NCBI RefSeq assembly: GCF_022965805.1
Contig: NW_027330834.1
Coordinates: 36,001 to 100,000 of the forward strand
DNA: 64,000 nucleotides
Source: Primulina eburnea
Taxonomy: Eukaryota > Streptophyta > Magnoliopsida > Lamiales > Gesneriaceae
Direction: 5' to 3'
Part shown: in pieces, positions 43,390 to 56,674 of the stretch
How positions within the stretch are numbered: position 1 is the stretch's first letter
Layout: each line of letters begins with the position of its first letter
Translations under genes and position numbers: made by a program
Notes under the pieces: model-generated
Told to the model about the DNA's origin: nothing
The model's database searches: none
Seen by the model: the letters and a program-made list of their open reading frames with translations, nothing else

Positions 43390-46300
43390 TGTAGAACCCG
43401 TTAAATCAGACTATGTATAAGCCATGCATAATTACTATTATTTAAATTAAAATGATTTTTATGCATGAGGATTTAAATTCTTTTCTTTAAATTTATTTAT
43501 TTTATGCAGTAGTTTAGTTGTTATCTTTTCAGTTTAATAAGTGAGGCCGGACTGGAGTTGGAGTATGAAGATAAAATTTAATATTAAGAAAACATTTCTA
43601 TAATTTATTTAAGATAAATAATAAGTTAATTTAATGTAAAAGAATTTCTAAAGGATTTATTTAAGTAATTTGAGATAAATAGTAAATAAATTCTTTTAGT
43701 TTCAATAATTAATTTATTAATTCACTAAAATATTTAGTGGGTAGATAAAACTTTAAAGATTTAAAATTCAATAATTAAGAAATATTTTCCCTCCATTTAC
43801 CATGCAATTTTCGGCCACCTTATTGAGAATGTTATTTAATTTTAGCAACTCTATCTTTGATATCTTTCCTAATCCTTTCATGGTAGAATAATTCCCACAA
43901 TTTTAATTCCCCAATAATTAATAATTTAGTAATATTTCATCCCTATTTATCTAGTAAAAATCGGCCACCTCCTTGGAAGATTTGATAAAAATATTTGGCA
44001 ACACATTTCCCTTGATTCTTTCCTTAACCATTTTTTATAGATAATCCATAACCTTTTTAATCCTCAATAATTATCAACTAAGCAATATCCTCACCCTAAT
44101 TTTCTAATAAATTTCGGCTCCCATGGTGAAAGATTTGATGATTGTTTAACAACTCACCTTTGATATCATTCTTTATTTTTTTCTTGGGAGATAATTCCCC
44201 CACCTTTTAATCACCAAGTAATTTACTAATTAAGCAATTTTCTACCCTACTTTGAATGATAAAAAAATCGGCCATGCACCTACAATTTATCCCTCAAATC
44301 TCTTGATATCCTAAGCATTTCCTTATCACAAAAACTAAAAAGATAGCTAGAATTATTCTCTCCCTTTATCTTGCAAAATTTCCCTTCATTTTTCCCTAGC
44401 CACTCCCCTCTCCATTCTTTCGAATTCAATAGCAAACATCACAAGAAATTCAGAAAAATATTGTGAGTCCTAGGGAGAAACCAAGAGAGAAAAACAATAG
44501 TGAAGCAACACCGTCTCCGCCGCGCCGCGTCGTCGTATCTTTTGTTTTTCTCCAAAACAAAAATCTATGGCATGTGTATATTTTCCCTTGCTCTTCAATC
44601 AAGTCATAATATGATTTTTAAACATTAAATGATCATGATTTTATAGCCAAAAACCAAAACTCATGACAACATTTTTCGAAAATATAGTTCAGATTTCCGG
44701 CCCTCTTCTTTCTGCCTTCACGGTTTTCTTGTTTTTGTGAGTACAGGTGGTTGGCTCGAACCTAGGCTCCCAATGCTGCACCTATGCATGTACTAGGGTG
44801 TATTAGGATCATGTTGGTCCATTGGTTGCGGTCCATGCACCCCAATGAAACCATTTTGGCAGCAACAGTCTATGCTGCGATTTTTATGTCCCGTTTTCTT
44901 GTTTGGGTTGGCTAAGGGAGAGTTCTGGTCTTGGCTACCCTAGGGGCTGTAGCCATGGTTAGAATCTCTCCTTCGCATGTCTAGGACGTGACCAAGATGC
45001 CTTTTCATGGCTTGGTTCATGGTTCCCTCTGTTTTAAAACAAAACAACGCAAGCGTCCCACGGCTTCCGTTTTTTGAAATTTTTTATGTGTAAGTGTGTT
45101 TTCGATTTTGAGGTGGGTATAGATCTTGTTGGCTTTTTAGCCCTTAGCCATGGTTCATACGATATCTCACGATGTTTAGATCATGTCATGGTCAATCAAA
45201 TGGCCATTGGAATGGTACATGACAAAAAGAACAAGCGATACGTCCCACGCATGCAGTTTTGTTCTCGGTTGGAAGCGTGGTGATGTTTTGGGTGTTCCTT
45301 GGATTGTGCATAGCCTAGGGCCCTTAGTCATGGTTCAAGCCATACCTTAGGATGTTGGTATGAGGCTCTGGTCGGTGGTTCAAACCCCAATGGCCCTTAG
45401 CCACGCAAATGAAGCAATGCAAGCGCAAGCGCTGCTGCTGTAATTTTGGACATCAACTTGGTGCTTTGGTTCAGAGGCTTGTTGAGTTCTTGGTTGGCTT
45501 TTATCTTATGGTCTTGGACTGGACAGTACCTCATCAAGTTAGGAATGTCATGTTTTTTTCCGTTCGTGATTCGGTTAAGTTTAGAAGTCGTACGAGAATT
45601 TACGGTGCAATGTGCCAAAGTGACTTTCGAAAGAGCGTTTCATGTTTTGGCCTCCATTTACCAAATTTCGACTTGTATAATTTTTAGGAGCATTATTTCA
45701 TCATCTTAGGGGTATTTTAATCATGACTAAATGTTGGTTTGACGTTGGTTTGGGTTGGTACGGAGTCATGGTTAGAATTTAAGTTGTTGGTCTAGTTGGC
45801 CCCGTTTTTGGGTTCAATTACGAAGTCATTCTTAAGTTAAGATTAGTTGCATTTCTCTCATGATAGAATTAGGTCGCAGCGAGCCTGGGAACGATCCAAC
45901 CCATTCGGGAAAATAAAACAGGTTATTTAATTATATTACGTGCATAAAAATATAAAATGTTCATTTTTGAGATATATGCGATATTTCTTGTGGCCACTTC
46001 ACATTCATGGGATTGCAGCTTATCATGGGATTGCAGCTTATCATGGGATTATTACTTCATCTGGTGGTCACTGACCGGTTCATGTTCATATATGGGTACG
46101 GATATCCAGTCCAAGGGTTGTGATGATTTCTACCGCCCAGTATACTGTGGTTTAGTCTGATCAGACGATTCATTTCACGTTATGGGCCACTTGCGTAGAA
46201 CATATTCTCAACAGAAAATTATTATATGCTATTTCATGACAGGGCTCCATTGAGAAAACATTTCACTTACGATTTTCATTTCAGTTATGCACGTATTTAT

Positions 46301-46753
46301 AATTACTCATGACAAGATATTTTCACGTTACGCTTTACGACCTGATATCTTTACACGGCATGAAATTTTATGATATATTTAATTGTTATCTACGATATAT
46401 GCATGCTGAGTCTTTAGACTCACTAGACTTGATTGTTGTAGGTATTGATGAGGTCGGGGACCAATGAGCTAGCTTGGGTCGGCAGTACTAGGAACCCGAG
46501 GACCTCATTTATCATTTTATTTATCATTATTATGCAAACACATTTTAATCATAATGAATTATTTTAAGTTGTTGTTTTGAAATAGATATTTACTTCCGCT
46601 GCTATTTCGACATTTAAAACTTTTATTCCGCTATTACATTAAGTATTAAAACTTTTATTCAGTTTATTTTATGAATGAGGCAAGTTATTTATCTTTAAAA
46701 AGAAAATTTCAAATTTTCCGCAAATTTTTAAGTACGAATTTCGGGCCTCTATA
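43390..46753 (+). repeat. Element K 3' LTR, about 3.4 kb
   Basis: It starts TGTAGAACCCGTTAAATCAG and ends ..TTTCGGGCCTCTATA, where J has CTCTACA. It contains a CT-rich leader-like region (44380-44560), a triple 20-base repeat with TCATGGGATTGCAGCT (45996-46050), the CCGCCCAGTA block near 46132, the palindrome GAGTCTTTAGACTC at 46408-46421 and CCCGAGGACC near 46495. No gene is seen in it. Confidence 0.8.
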
Positions 46754-47301
46754 GAACCAGACCCTTACCAACATCCTTAGACACCCTACTGGACCTTAGG
46801 AACCCACGGAAACCACCCCTAGCCCCAAAGCCGATCTTTAACTATTGGTACATGCACTGGCCGAGATGTTCATATTGGACAAGGACTCTTGTTCTAGCTT
46901 CCAGGACCCTACCAACGACTCCCACCACTGAACCAACCTGATGTGCACCACTAAGGACCCTAAGGACTCGACCAGACCCATCCCAGGCCCCCTGGACAGA
47001 GCCCACAAGCCTGCGCAAAGCACAGAACCCGCGCACCCCTCCCTAGCTTCTCTCGGGTAGGAGTCCTTGCTGTCAAGGACTCCTTCCAAGCCCCTAAGCT
47101 CGAGTCCTAGCATGGCTAGGACCCTTCAATTGACCCTTCTACGACCCTGGATAGTCCTGGACCGAAGCCATGACCAAGCCCAGCAATAGGAACCCAAAAC
47201 CGAACCCTTGTTTCTCATGACAACAAGTTGCTTACAACTTGTGTTCAGATTCGTGTGTGGTGTTTAGGTGGTGTTTTAGGAGTCTAAGTTCATGTAATCA
47301 A
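46754..47301 (-). repeat. Fragment M: reversed piece of a G/H-type LTR
   Basis: The GC-rich text with repeated AGGACCC words and the palindrome CCTAGCATGGCTAGG at about 47104-47118 matches the reverse of the H LTR near 60540-60680. Both ends are truncated: by K LTR on the left and copia LTR I1 on the right. The open frame at 46838-47113 has no protein support. Confidence 0.6.
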
Positions 47302-49353
47302 TGTTAGATTAGGTGCACGTCGAGCCAAGTGTTGGCCGACTGTTCACAATGAAACTCTATGTATAAACAGTCTTTATTTTAATAATATTTGAAATTATTA
47401 TTTTGGCACTTCTTTATATGTATAGCCATGCATGTTGCATAGATAAAGTTCTTGAATATACAAATAGTAGAAAGAATATGAGATGCTCATATGATGAGTA
47501 TCATGAAACTCATATTTGGAATACTGTATATTCTAAACAGTTCCTAGTCGACTCAGCCGCTGCTAAGAAGGATATAGGCCGCTCGAGTTCGAGACTAGTA
47601 TCTGCGATGTGAGTACCATGTTTCATTGGTAGGGGACATTGTGATGTCCGATCATGCAGATAGGTGCTCTTGGTAGAGCGCATTGAATAACCCTCCATAA
47701 AGGACTTTTCAAGTGGTTCTCACTTATCGAGTGGAAACGTCCTAGTTTATGGTTGTACACCATTAGTCCTTATGACCCGGGACAACATTGAGACTCTATG
47801 TGCTAGCATTACACTTTGACTTGTTTACCGACTCTCATAGGGTCATCAGGTGGCAAGGTTGGGTGTTTTGTCGAAACATATAGGAGTCGATACATTGTAG
47901 TCGGGGATTTACCGCTAACCTTCGGGTATGGATATCCTATGTGATCTCATGTGTATGTAGTTTGAAATCTCTGATCAGAGTATGGTGGTAATTAAGAAAA
48001 TGGTTTCTTAGATTACACCATCGATGCAACTACGACATGACACATAGTATCGATTCATTGACAACTCTCAATATACCAATGGTTGTCGAATCGGTCGGGA
48101 TATATGAGTTGAAGGGACCGTACTGTACGTTAGCCATAATAGAATGATTCTTGCAGGCACTATCATTTGATACCTAGGGAATCATGTAAGCGATGCTGCT
48201 AGGCGTTTAACATGATTGGTTGGGTACTATCAAACTTGAGTTCCGACGTTCTTATTATCAAGGAGTTGATAAGTAAGAATGGAGCAACTGGGGTATGCTC
48301 GAATAAGGACATGTTTAGTCCGAATCACATAGAGATGTGAACCCACGGCTAGTTGTATCAATGAACCATTGAGGGCCACACAAGTGCTAGCTTTCTAGAT
48401 CCCGTTGAGAAATAAAATAGTTCAATATGTTGAACGGCTTATAAAGGAGTTTATAAGCGTAAGGAAAAATAGAAGTGTGATTTCTATAAGGAGAATGTAA
48501 CTTTTAATTTGAGGAAGTGTTCCTAAATTAAAAGTTGGCCAAATAAATAATGTATTTGAAAATTGTGATTTTCATAAACATTATTATGGACTTAATTAAA
48601 TTAATTCAATTGTTGATTAATTAAACACTAGTGGACCTAGTAGAGTCCAAATAATTAGATTAATTCAAGTGTTGAATTAATTAAATATCATTGGACCTTG
48701 TAGAGCCCAGTTAGAAATAATTATTAAACTAGTGGGCTTGAGTAAAATCAAGTAAGGTTAAATGGTCTCAAATGTGTTTGAGACAGTTAAATAAAAGTCC
48801 ATGGGCCTTGTAATTGTTACAAGCCCAAGTAAAATGCATGCTTGGAAGGTGAAGGGTTGTAGACAACTTTTGAGTTAATTGTATGGCATGCACATGCACC
48901 TTTTTGCTTTAACTTTTTCCACAACCAAGAAAAACACTCCTCCTTCTCTCCTCCCCTCATGTTGGACGAAATTTTTGCAAATATTCTCCTCAATTTTGTT
49001 CTTCAATTAGTTGGAGAAAACGCTCACTTCTTAATGAAAAATATCCTAATTTTTCTAGTGCAAAATTAGGGTGGTTCTAGCTTGCAAGTGGTGGGCTTGA
49101 TTTTGAGCAAGGAGTCTCATTGGAAAGCTTGTAGAAGTTCATCCTTTCAAGATCCAAGTTGTTTTACAACTTGGTTGGAGCCATCATCAATCCTTTGTGA
49201 TTGATAGGTATATTTTCTAAACACACTATGTATGACATATTTCGTGTTTTTCGTATTTGCTACACACTAGTACATTAGGGTGCTCGATTCTTGTTGAAAA
49301 CAAATTTTGAAAGTTCCGTTGCGCATTCGGGCACCTTAATCTATTCTCTTTCA
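47302..49353 (+). repeat. Element I1 5' LTR
   Basis: It begins TGTTAGATTAGGTGC and ends TTTCA two bases before the primer site, 2052 bp. The part from 47754 on matches I2 LTR (55074-56658), and nearly the whole LTR except the end matches I3 in reverse. No gene is seen in it. Confidence 0.88.
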
Positions 49354-49355
49354 AG

Positions 49356-49369
49356 TGGTATCATGAGCT
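49356..49369 (+). other. Primer binding site of I1
   Basis: TGGTATCATGAGCT directly after the LTR: a variant initiator-methionine tRNA site in which CATG replaces CAG. Confidence 0.85.
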
Positions 49370-51116
49370 AAGGATTCTATTTTGTGTAGCATTTACATAC
49401 TATTATATTGAGGTCGATTTCTAACCGCATGAGATGTATTTTTGCAACAAAATCAAGGCCAAGACAAAGGGGATTTTTGGGGCAGCATGTTGCTGCCCAT
49501 TTCGGGCAGCAAGGGCAGCCCCTCGGGCTGCCCGAACCCCTCTTTTTAAAAAAAATTATTTTGTTGGTCGGAATCGTGCGACGGAGCTCCGACGACGGCG
49601 ATGACGACTAGAGTTTCCAAAAGTTTTGGATTATCAAAGTTTCATGGGCCTTGAAGTTGTTGGGCCATGAGATGGCTAATATATTTGTGAATTTAAATAG
49701 GCCAAAAATGTTTTTGGTGAAAAATGATTTTTTGGGCCCTTAAGTTTAAATTTACAAAATTAGCAAATATTTTCTCATGAAATAAATAATTTAAGTTGGA
49801 CTTTAATTTTTTATAGTAAATGGTGATTTACAATAAAATTCGATTATAAATAAATTAATTAGAAAGTAGACAAAGGTGTTTGTATACTTTGTTAATTTAG
49901 TTTATAATCGTGGCGGTTAGTGATTGGATCAAGATATATAATATTGGATCAATTAATTATTGTGATAATTAATTGATGGTGTATGATATATGATATTATG
50001 CATGAATGATGATCAAAAGCCCAAGCCCAATTTGCTAGGTGTATGCTAAGATATTTTGTGTTGAATGATTGTAATAATTATCAAATTTCAGGTGGGCTTG
50101 GTTTATGGCCCGTTCCCACCCCATGAGATGTAACTCTATTTGCCATGGATATTTATTTGTATATATTAGAACAGTGGAAGATCAAGATTGGAAGATGGTG
50201 GTTTTGATGATTATGAAGATCGAAGACATTTAAATATTGGAAGCTTATGTAATAGTTGCATTTGCATCCCTTGCATTTCCCTGGGATTGGATCTAGACCC
50301 GTGCTTAGCTCACACGGGCCATTCGTTTTGGGGCAATTGATCATCCTTGTTTTGTTTACTGTTTATAATATATGCATGATATGTTATAAATAATGAGTAT
50401 GTGCGTTATTATTATGATGATAACAAAGTTGCATCAATCCGGCAAACATACGATCGAACATGGCGAGCTTTTAAATAAAATTAATGACGAGACCTTTCCA
50501 AATTAAAAACCCTCATTTTGAATAAGATACAAAATTAATATCAAGCCCGAAAAAGAGAAATATAAAGTTGTTTATAATTTCCATGTCTTCCATCGACAAT
50601 GGGTGCATGATGAACGCTACTCGTGCTCGGGGCTCGGCTCATATTATTGGGGGGGCCTGGGTGCCGAAAAGCTGTGACATCCATTGAAATGATGATGTGA
50701 ACTACGTGGAACTCCCATGATTTCGGCTCATATTATTGAGGGAACTCATGGCGACCGTCCATTAAGGTTCAACATCGATGGGTAAGGCTTGACACGTAAA
50801 GATGAACGACGTCATATTATTGGGTCCTAATCAAACATGAGACAAAAGTTTACGTGCAGGGTTGCATGGTGATGCAATTGGAAACTACCTTTTAGGAATT
50901 GTGATTGGCTGATATTATTCGGGATCATAATTCGCTAATTGGACCTTGCGTACCTACTGAGGAAAGGAGTTTCCCGTTTTCACTAGAAGGTTGTGAAAGA
51001 TGTCAAAACAGTGGGAGTAAACATTTATAAAGTAAAAGTCCATACTTTATATCTTACAAAATATTTTAAAATAGTCATTAACATTTATCTGTTTTACTTT
51101 TCAATACTTTTTGACA
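49370..51116 (+). other. Long untranslated leader of I1
   Basis: About 1.75 kb without a supported ORF. Near 49484-49550 lies a cluster of GGGCAGC/GCTGCCC words able to form strong hairpins. Several CATATTATTG-containing phrases recur at 50640-50930. The region is well conserved with 56675-58443 in I2. Confidence 0.6.
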
Positions 51117-51593
51117 ATGTCTTCGATTCGCAATCCTCTATCTGTAATACTCGACAACACTTACTAAACGGACCTAATTAACTCAATTGGCTAAGAAATC
51201 TGAAAATCGTCTTGAATTCGGAAAGGATAGCGTATACACTTACTAAGTCGTCCCCTGCTAAGGCTCCGACTGACTGCACTCCTGAGGAATTGCAGACTTA
51301 CAAGGAATGGTGTGACCATGACTTGAAAGCCAAGTGTTATATGCAGGCTTCTATAAATGATGAGAACTCGGTTCTTTATGTGGATTCTTCATCTGGTACG
51401 AAGATTGGTCCATATGTGAAGTGAAAAAAGCGTTCTTTCCAGCATCCCAAGAAGAACGTGCCCTTGAAGAGGCAATCTCTGAGTCCTGTTGTGGCATCCA
51501 TACCAGTGAAGGCTGACAAGACTGTTGACATATGTCATCACTGCAAGAAGCCTGGACATTGGAGGTATGTTCTATATTGAAGTAAACATTTTA
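51117..51593 (+). pseudogene. gag: I1 Gag remnant (large internal deletion)
   Basis: It starts ATGTCTTCGATTCGC (51117) and is quickly interrupted by a frameshift with TAA. Residues around SERIAYTLTKSSPAKAP and DLKAKCYMQASINDE represent the gag N-terminus. Most of the gag domain is then missing, and the text jumps to a segment ending GTKIGPYVK with a TGA, followed by the knuckle start ICHHCKKPGHWR. A further 44-base deletion removes the rest of the knuckle; I2 keeps it. Confidence 0.75.
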
Positions 51594-53345
51594 ATTAACT
51601 CTACTTCTTGGGTATTGGAAACCGGTTGTGACTCACATCTCTATAATGAGTTATAGGTGATGGGAAGAAGTAGAAGGCTTAGGGAAGGTGAGACCTTCTT
51701 GAGGATGGGCAATTGAGCAAGAGTTGCTGCCAAGGCCATAGGAGATGTTTACTTGCTGTTGAACAATGATTTTAAGTTAATTTTAAGAGATATTTTGTTT
51801 GTACCTGAATTGGTGAAAAACATTGTTTCCATTTCTATGCTTGATAAAAATGGATATTCTTGTTTATTTAGAAAAGTTGTTTGCAACATTTACAAGAATG
51901 AATGTTTAATTGGCACTGGAGAACCTGAAAACGATCTCTATAACTTAAAATTGAAATATATTCCACTAAACAATGTCCAAGTAATAACAACAACAACAAA
52001 CAAGCGAAAACAAGATACTCTAAATTCGGCACAATTATGGCATGCTCGATTAGGACATTTTTCCCTAAGAAGGATGAACAAGTTAGTGGGAGTGGGCATA
52101 TTTGATATGTCTGATATTAATGCTCTCACGACTTGTGAATCCTGTCTGAAAGGAAAGATGACCAAAATTCCCTTTAAGGGCCATGTGGAGCGAGCCAAAG
52201 GGTTATTGGATTTGATCCATACCAATGTGTGCGGTCCGCTTAGCATCACCACTAAGCATGGACATGCCTACTTCATCACCTTTACCGATGACTTTTCGAG
52301 GTATGCGTATGTGTATTTGATGAAATACAAGTCTGAAGCATTTGAAAGGTTCAAAGAATTCAGAAGTGAAGTAGAGAAACAGTTGTGACGAAGCATCAAG
52401 ACACTTCGATTGGATCGATGTGGTGAGTACTTGAGTGCCGAGTTCCAAGAGTATCTTAGGGAGAATGGGATTCTCTCGCACTGGACTCCGCCCGCTACAC
52501 CATAGTTGAATGGTGTTTCGGAGCGTCGTAACCGGACTTTGATGGACATGGTTCGGTCTATGATGGGGTTCACGGAGTTGCCGCCATCCTTTTGGGGATA
52601 TGCGCTTGAGACAATGGCACTGTTGTTGAATAATGTCTATTCAAAGGTAGTTGACAAGACACCATATGAGATATGGATGGGTAAGCCTCCCAGATATTCT
52701 TATCTTAGAATATGGGGGTGCCCTGCTTATGTGAAGTAGGTAATGGGAGATAAATTGGATAGTCGATCCATTTTATGTTACTTTGTGGGATATCCAAGGA
52801 ATTCTGTTGGATATTTCTTCTATCATCCCCAAGAAACAAAGGTGTTTGTTTCTAGGAATGCAAATTTTTTGGAAAAAATATTTCTATTGGATAGAAAAAG
52901 GGAGATGATAGAACTCGAAGAGGTTCAAGAAACACCCACAATTATAGAACCCACACCCGAAGAGCTAAGAGAGGAGATACAAGCTCTTAGAAAATCCGAG
53001 AGAGTCTCGAGACCACCTATGAGATATGATCTGCTTCTTGAAGAGGGCCATGATGAGCCTATCCATGGATGTGATCCAAGGACCTTCAAGGAAGCGTTAT
53101 CTGATGCCGATTCATCCAAGTGGCTTGAAGCAATGGAATCTGAGATGAATTCCATGCATTCGAACCAAGTGTGGAATCTCGTGGATCCACCTGAGAGAAT
53201 TGTTCCCATAGGGTGTAAATGGATTTTTAAGAGGAAACTTGGGGCGGATGGGAAGGTATTGACCTTCAAGACAAGGATTGTAGCAAAAGAATATACTCCA
53301 AGACAAGGAGTTGACTTTGAGGAAACCTTTTCTCGAGTTGAAATG
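51594..53345 (+). pseudogene. pol: I1 pol: protease, integrase and start of RT (broken)
   Basis: The protease active site is mutated: the motif reads WVLETGCDSHLYNEL, against WVLDTGSDSHLYNEL in I2. A TAG follows, then RMGN.A and a pre-integrase region (LWHARLGHFSLRRMNKL, CESCLKGKMTK). Integrase has TDDFSRYAYVYLM, a TGA near 52386, LRLDRCGEY for the usual LRSDRGGEY, a TAG before NGVSERRNRTLMDMV, and another near 52738. The C-terminal region leads into RT (WKWIFKRKLG-type block, then RQGVDFEETFSRV), which ends abruptly at about 53345. Confidence 0.85.
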
Positions 53346-55073
53346 TTTCCTCAACAAATTGAAGAACAAAATTGAGAGAAAAAATGGGAGAGAATCCCCT
53401 CAAAAATTTCGGCCAAGGTAGCTTAGAATGAGGGAGGGAAGAGTTGTCTTGGTAGTGCAAAAAGTTGATCCAAAAAGGTTGCATGCCATGCATTATTTTA
53501 ATCAAAAGTATTCTCCAACTCTTCACCTCCCAAGCATGCAATGTGACTTGGGCTTGTAACTATTACAAGGTCCATAGACTATTTAAATTGTCTCAAACAT
53601 ATTTGAGCCCAATTAGACTTTACTTGATTTCACTCCAGCCCACTAGTTAAATAATTATTTCCAATTGGACTCTACAATGCCCAATATTATTTAATTAATT
53701 CAACACTTGAATTAATTTAATTATTTGGATTGTACTAGGCCCACTAGTGTTTAATTAATTCAACACTTGAATTAATTTAATTTAGTCCATAATAATGTTT
53801 ATGAAAATCAAAATTTTCAAATACATTATTCACTTGGCCTACTTTTAATTTACGAACACATTCATAAATTAAAATTTACGTTTCTCTCATAGAAGTCATA
53901 CTTCTATTTTTCCTTACGCTTATAAACTCATTAATAAGCCGTTCAACACTTTGAATTATTTTACTTCTCAACGGGATCTAGAAAGCTAGTACTTGTGTGG
54001 CCCTCAATGGTTCATTGATACAACTAGCCGTGGGTTCACATCTCCATGTGATTCGGACTGAAAATGTCCTTATATGAGCATACCCCAATTGCTCCATTCT
54101 TATTTATCAACTCCTTGATAATAAGAACATCAGAACTCAAGTCTGATAGTACCCAACCAATCATGTTAAAGCCTAGCAGCATCGCTTACATGATTCCCTA
54201 GGTATCAAATGATAGTGCCTGCAAGAACCATTCAATTATGGTAAGCGTACAGTACGGTCCCTTCAACTCATATATCCCGACCGATTCGACAACCATTGGT
54301 TTATCGATAGTTGTCAATGAATCGATACTATGTGTCATGTCGTAGTTGCATCGATGGTGTAATCTATGAGACCCCTTTCATAATTACCACCATACTCTGA
54401 TCAGAGATTTCAACCTACATACACATGATAACACATAGGATATCCATACCCGAAGGTAAGCAGTGAATCCCCGACTACAATGCATCGACTCCTATATGTT
54501 TCGACAAAACACCTAACCTTGCCACCTGATGACCCCTTGAGAGTCGGTAAACAAGTCAAAGTGTAATGCTAGCACATAGAGTCTCAATGTTGTCCCGGGT
54601 CATAAGGACTAATGGTGTACAACCATAAACTATGACGTTTCCACTCGATAAGTGAGAACCACTTGGAAAGTCCTTTATGGAGGGTTGTTCAGTGCACGCT
54701 ACCAGAAGCACCTATCTGCATGCTCGGACATCACAATGTCCCCTACCAATGAAACATGGTACTCACATCGCAGATACTAGTCTCGAACTCTAGCGGCCTA
54801 TATCCTTCTTAGCGGCGGCTGAATCGACTAGGAACTGTTTAGAATATACAGTATTCCAAATATGAGTTTCATGATACTCATCATATGAGCATCTCATATT
54901 CTTTCTACTATTTGTATATTCAAGTGCTTTATCTATGCAACTAGCATGGGTATACAGATAAATATTTGCCAAAACAATAATTTCAAATATTATTAAAATA
55001 AAAATTGCTTATACATAGAGTTTCATTGTGAACACTCGGCCAACACTTGGCTCGACGGGCACCTTCTCTAACA
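53346..55073 (-). repeat. LTR I3: reversed copia LTR, 3' end missing
   Basis: Read on the minus strand it starts TGTTAGAGAAGGTGCCCG at 55073 and follows the I1 LTR for about 1.7 kb, ending at about 53346 without the last part of the LTR or a primer site. Its start directly abuts the truncated LTR of I2. The open frame at 54790-54972 is an LTR shadow also present in I1. Confidence 0.85.
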
Positions 55074-56658
55074 TGTACACCATTAGTCCTTATGACCCGG
55101 GACAATATTGAGACTCTATATTCTAGCACTGCACTTTGACTTGTTTACCGACTCTCATGGGGTTATCAGGTGGCAAGGTTTGATGTTTAGTCGAAATATA
55201 TAGGAGTCGATGCATTGTAGTCGGGGATTCACCGCTTACCTTCGGGTATGGATATCCTATGTGATCTCATGTGTATATAGTTTGAAATCTCTGATCATAG
55301 TATGGTGGTAATTAAGAAAGGGGTTTCTTATATTACACCATCGATGCAACTACGACATGACACATAGTATCGATTCATTGACAACTCTCGATATACCAAT
55401 GGTTGTCGAATCGATTGGGATATATGAGTTGAAGGGACCGTACTGTACTCTAACCATAATTGAATGGTTCTTGCAGGCACTATCATTTGATACCTAGGGA
55501 ATTATGTAAGCGATGTTGCTAGGCGTTTAACATGATTGGTTGGGTACTATCAGACTTGAGTTTTGACGTTCTTGTTATCAAGGAGTTGATAATTAAGAAT
55601 GAAGCAATTGGGATATGCTCGTATAAGGACATGTTTATACCAAATCACATGGAGATGTGAACCCACGATTAGTTGTATCAATGAACTATTGAGAGTACTA
55701 GCTTTCTAAATCCCGTTGAGAAGTAAAATAGTTCAATGTGTTGAACGGCTTATAAAGGAGTTTATAAACGTAAGTAAAAATAGAATTATGACTTCTATAA
55801 GGAGAATGTAACCTTTAATTTGAGGAAGTGTTCTTACATTAAAAGTTGGCCAAACGAGTAATGTATTTGAAAATTGTGATTTTCATATAAATTATTATGG
55901 ACTAAATTAAATTAATTCAAGTTTTGAATTAATTAAACACTAGTGGACCTAGTAGAGTCCAAATAATTAAATTAATTCAAGTGTTGGATTAATTAAACAA
56001 CATTGGGCCTTGTAGAGCCCAATTTAGAAATAATTATTAAACTAGTGGGCTTGAGTAAAATCAAGTAATGGTTAAATTGTCTCAAATGTGTTTGAGATAT
56101 TTAAAAAAAAGTCCATGGTTCTTGTAATTGTTACAAGCCCAAATAGAATTGCATGCATGGGAGGTGAATGGTTGGAGACAACTTTTTCAATTTTCAAGGC
56201 TTGGCATTGTAAAAGTGGTTTTAGCTTTTTACACAACCAAGACAACTCATCCTCCACTACTCCAAACACCATATGGCCGAAAATATTGCATACAATATTC
56301 TCCCAATTTTTTTTCTTCAATTTTTGAGGAAATCCTACACTTCTCATTGAAAAATCCTCCTATTTTTCTAGTACAAAATAAGAGGGGTTCTAGCTTGCAA
56401 GTGGTGGCCTAATTTTGAAGCAAGGAGAGCTTGAAGATTGTTTTGCCATTCAAGAGCTTAGTTATTTAAAACTAAGTTGGAGCCATCATCAATATTTTGT
56501 GATTGATAGGTAACATTTTCTTAAAACACCCTATGTATGACATTTCGTGTTTTTCGTATTTGCTACACATTATAGGATTAGAGTGCTCGGTTTTCTTGTT
56601 TAAAAACATTTTTGAAACTTCCGTTGCGCATTAGGGCACCTTAATCGATCCCCTTTCA
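55074..56658 (+). repeat. Element I2 5' LTR, 5'-truncated
   Basis: It begins at TGTACACCATTAG, equivalent to about 47754 in I1, and ends TTTCA before the primer site. It forms a large inverted repeat with I3. Confidence 0.87.
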
Positions 56659-56660
56659 AG

Positions 56661-56674
56661 TGGTATCATGAGCT
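56661..56674 (+). other. Primer binding site of I2
   Basis: TGGTATCATGAGCT, identical to that of I1. Confidence 0.85.

Larger units (their letters stand above)
47302..53345 (+). mobile_element. Element I1: defective long-LTR Ty1/copia element, 3'-truncated
   Basis: It comprises a 2052-bp 5' LTR, primer site, a long leader, a deleted gag, and protease to RT in copia order. It stops within RT at about 53345, where the reversed LTR I3 begins, so it has no 3' LTR. Lesions are shared with I2. Confidence 0.88.

Noticed and set aside
46838..47113. 91-residue minus-strand frame in a GC-rich stretch
   Set aside because: It lies in a reversed LTR fragment related to LTR H; no domain, and GC-rich DNA gives long chance frames.
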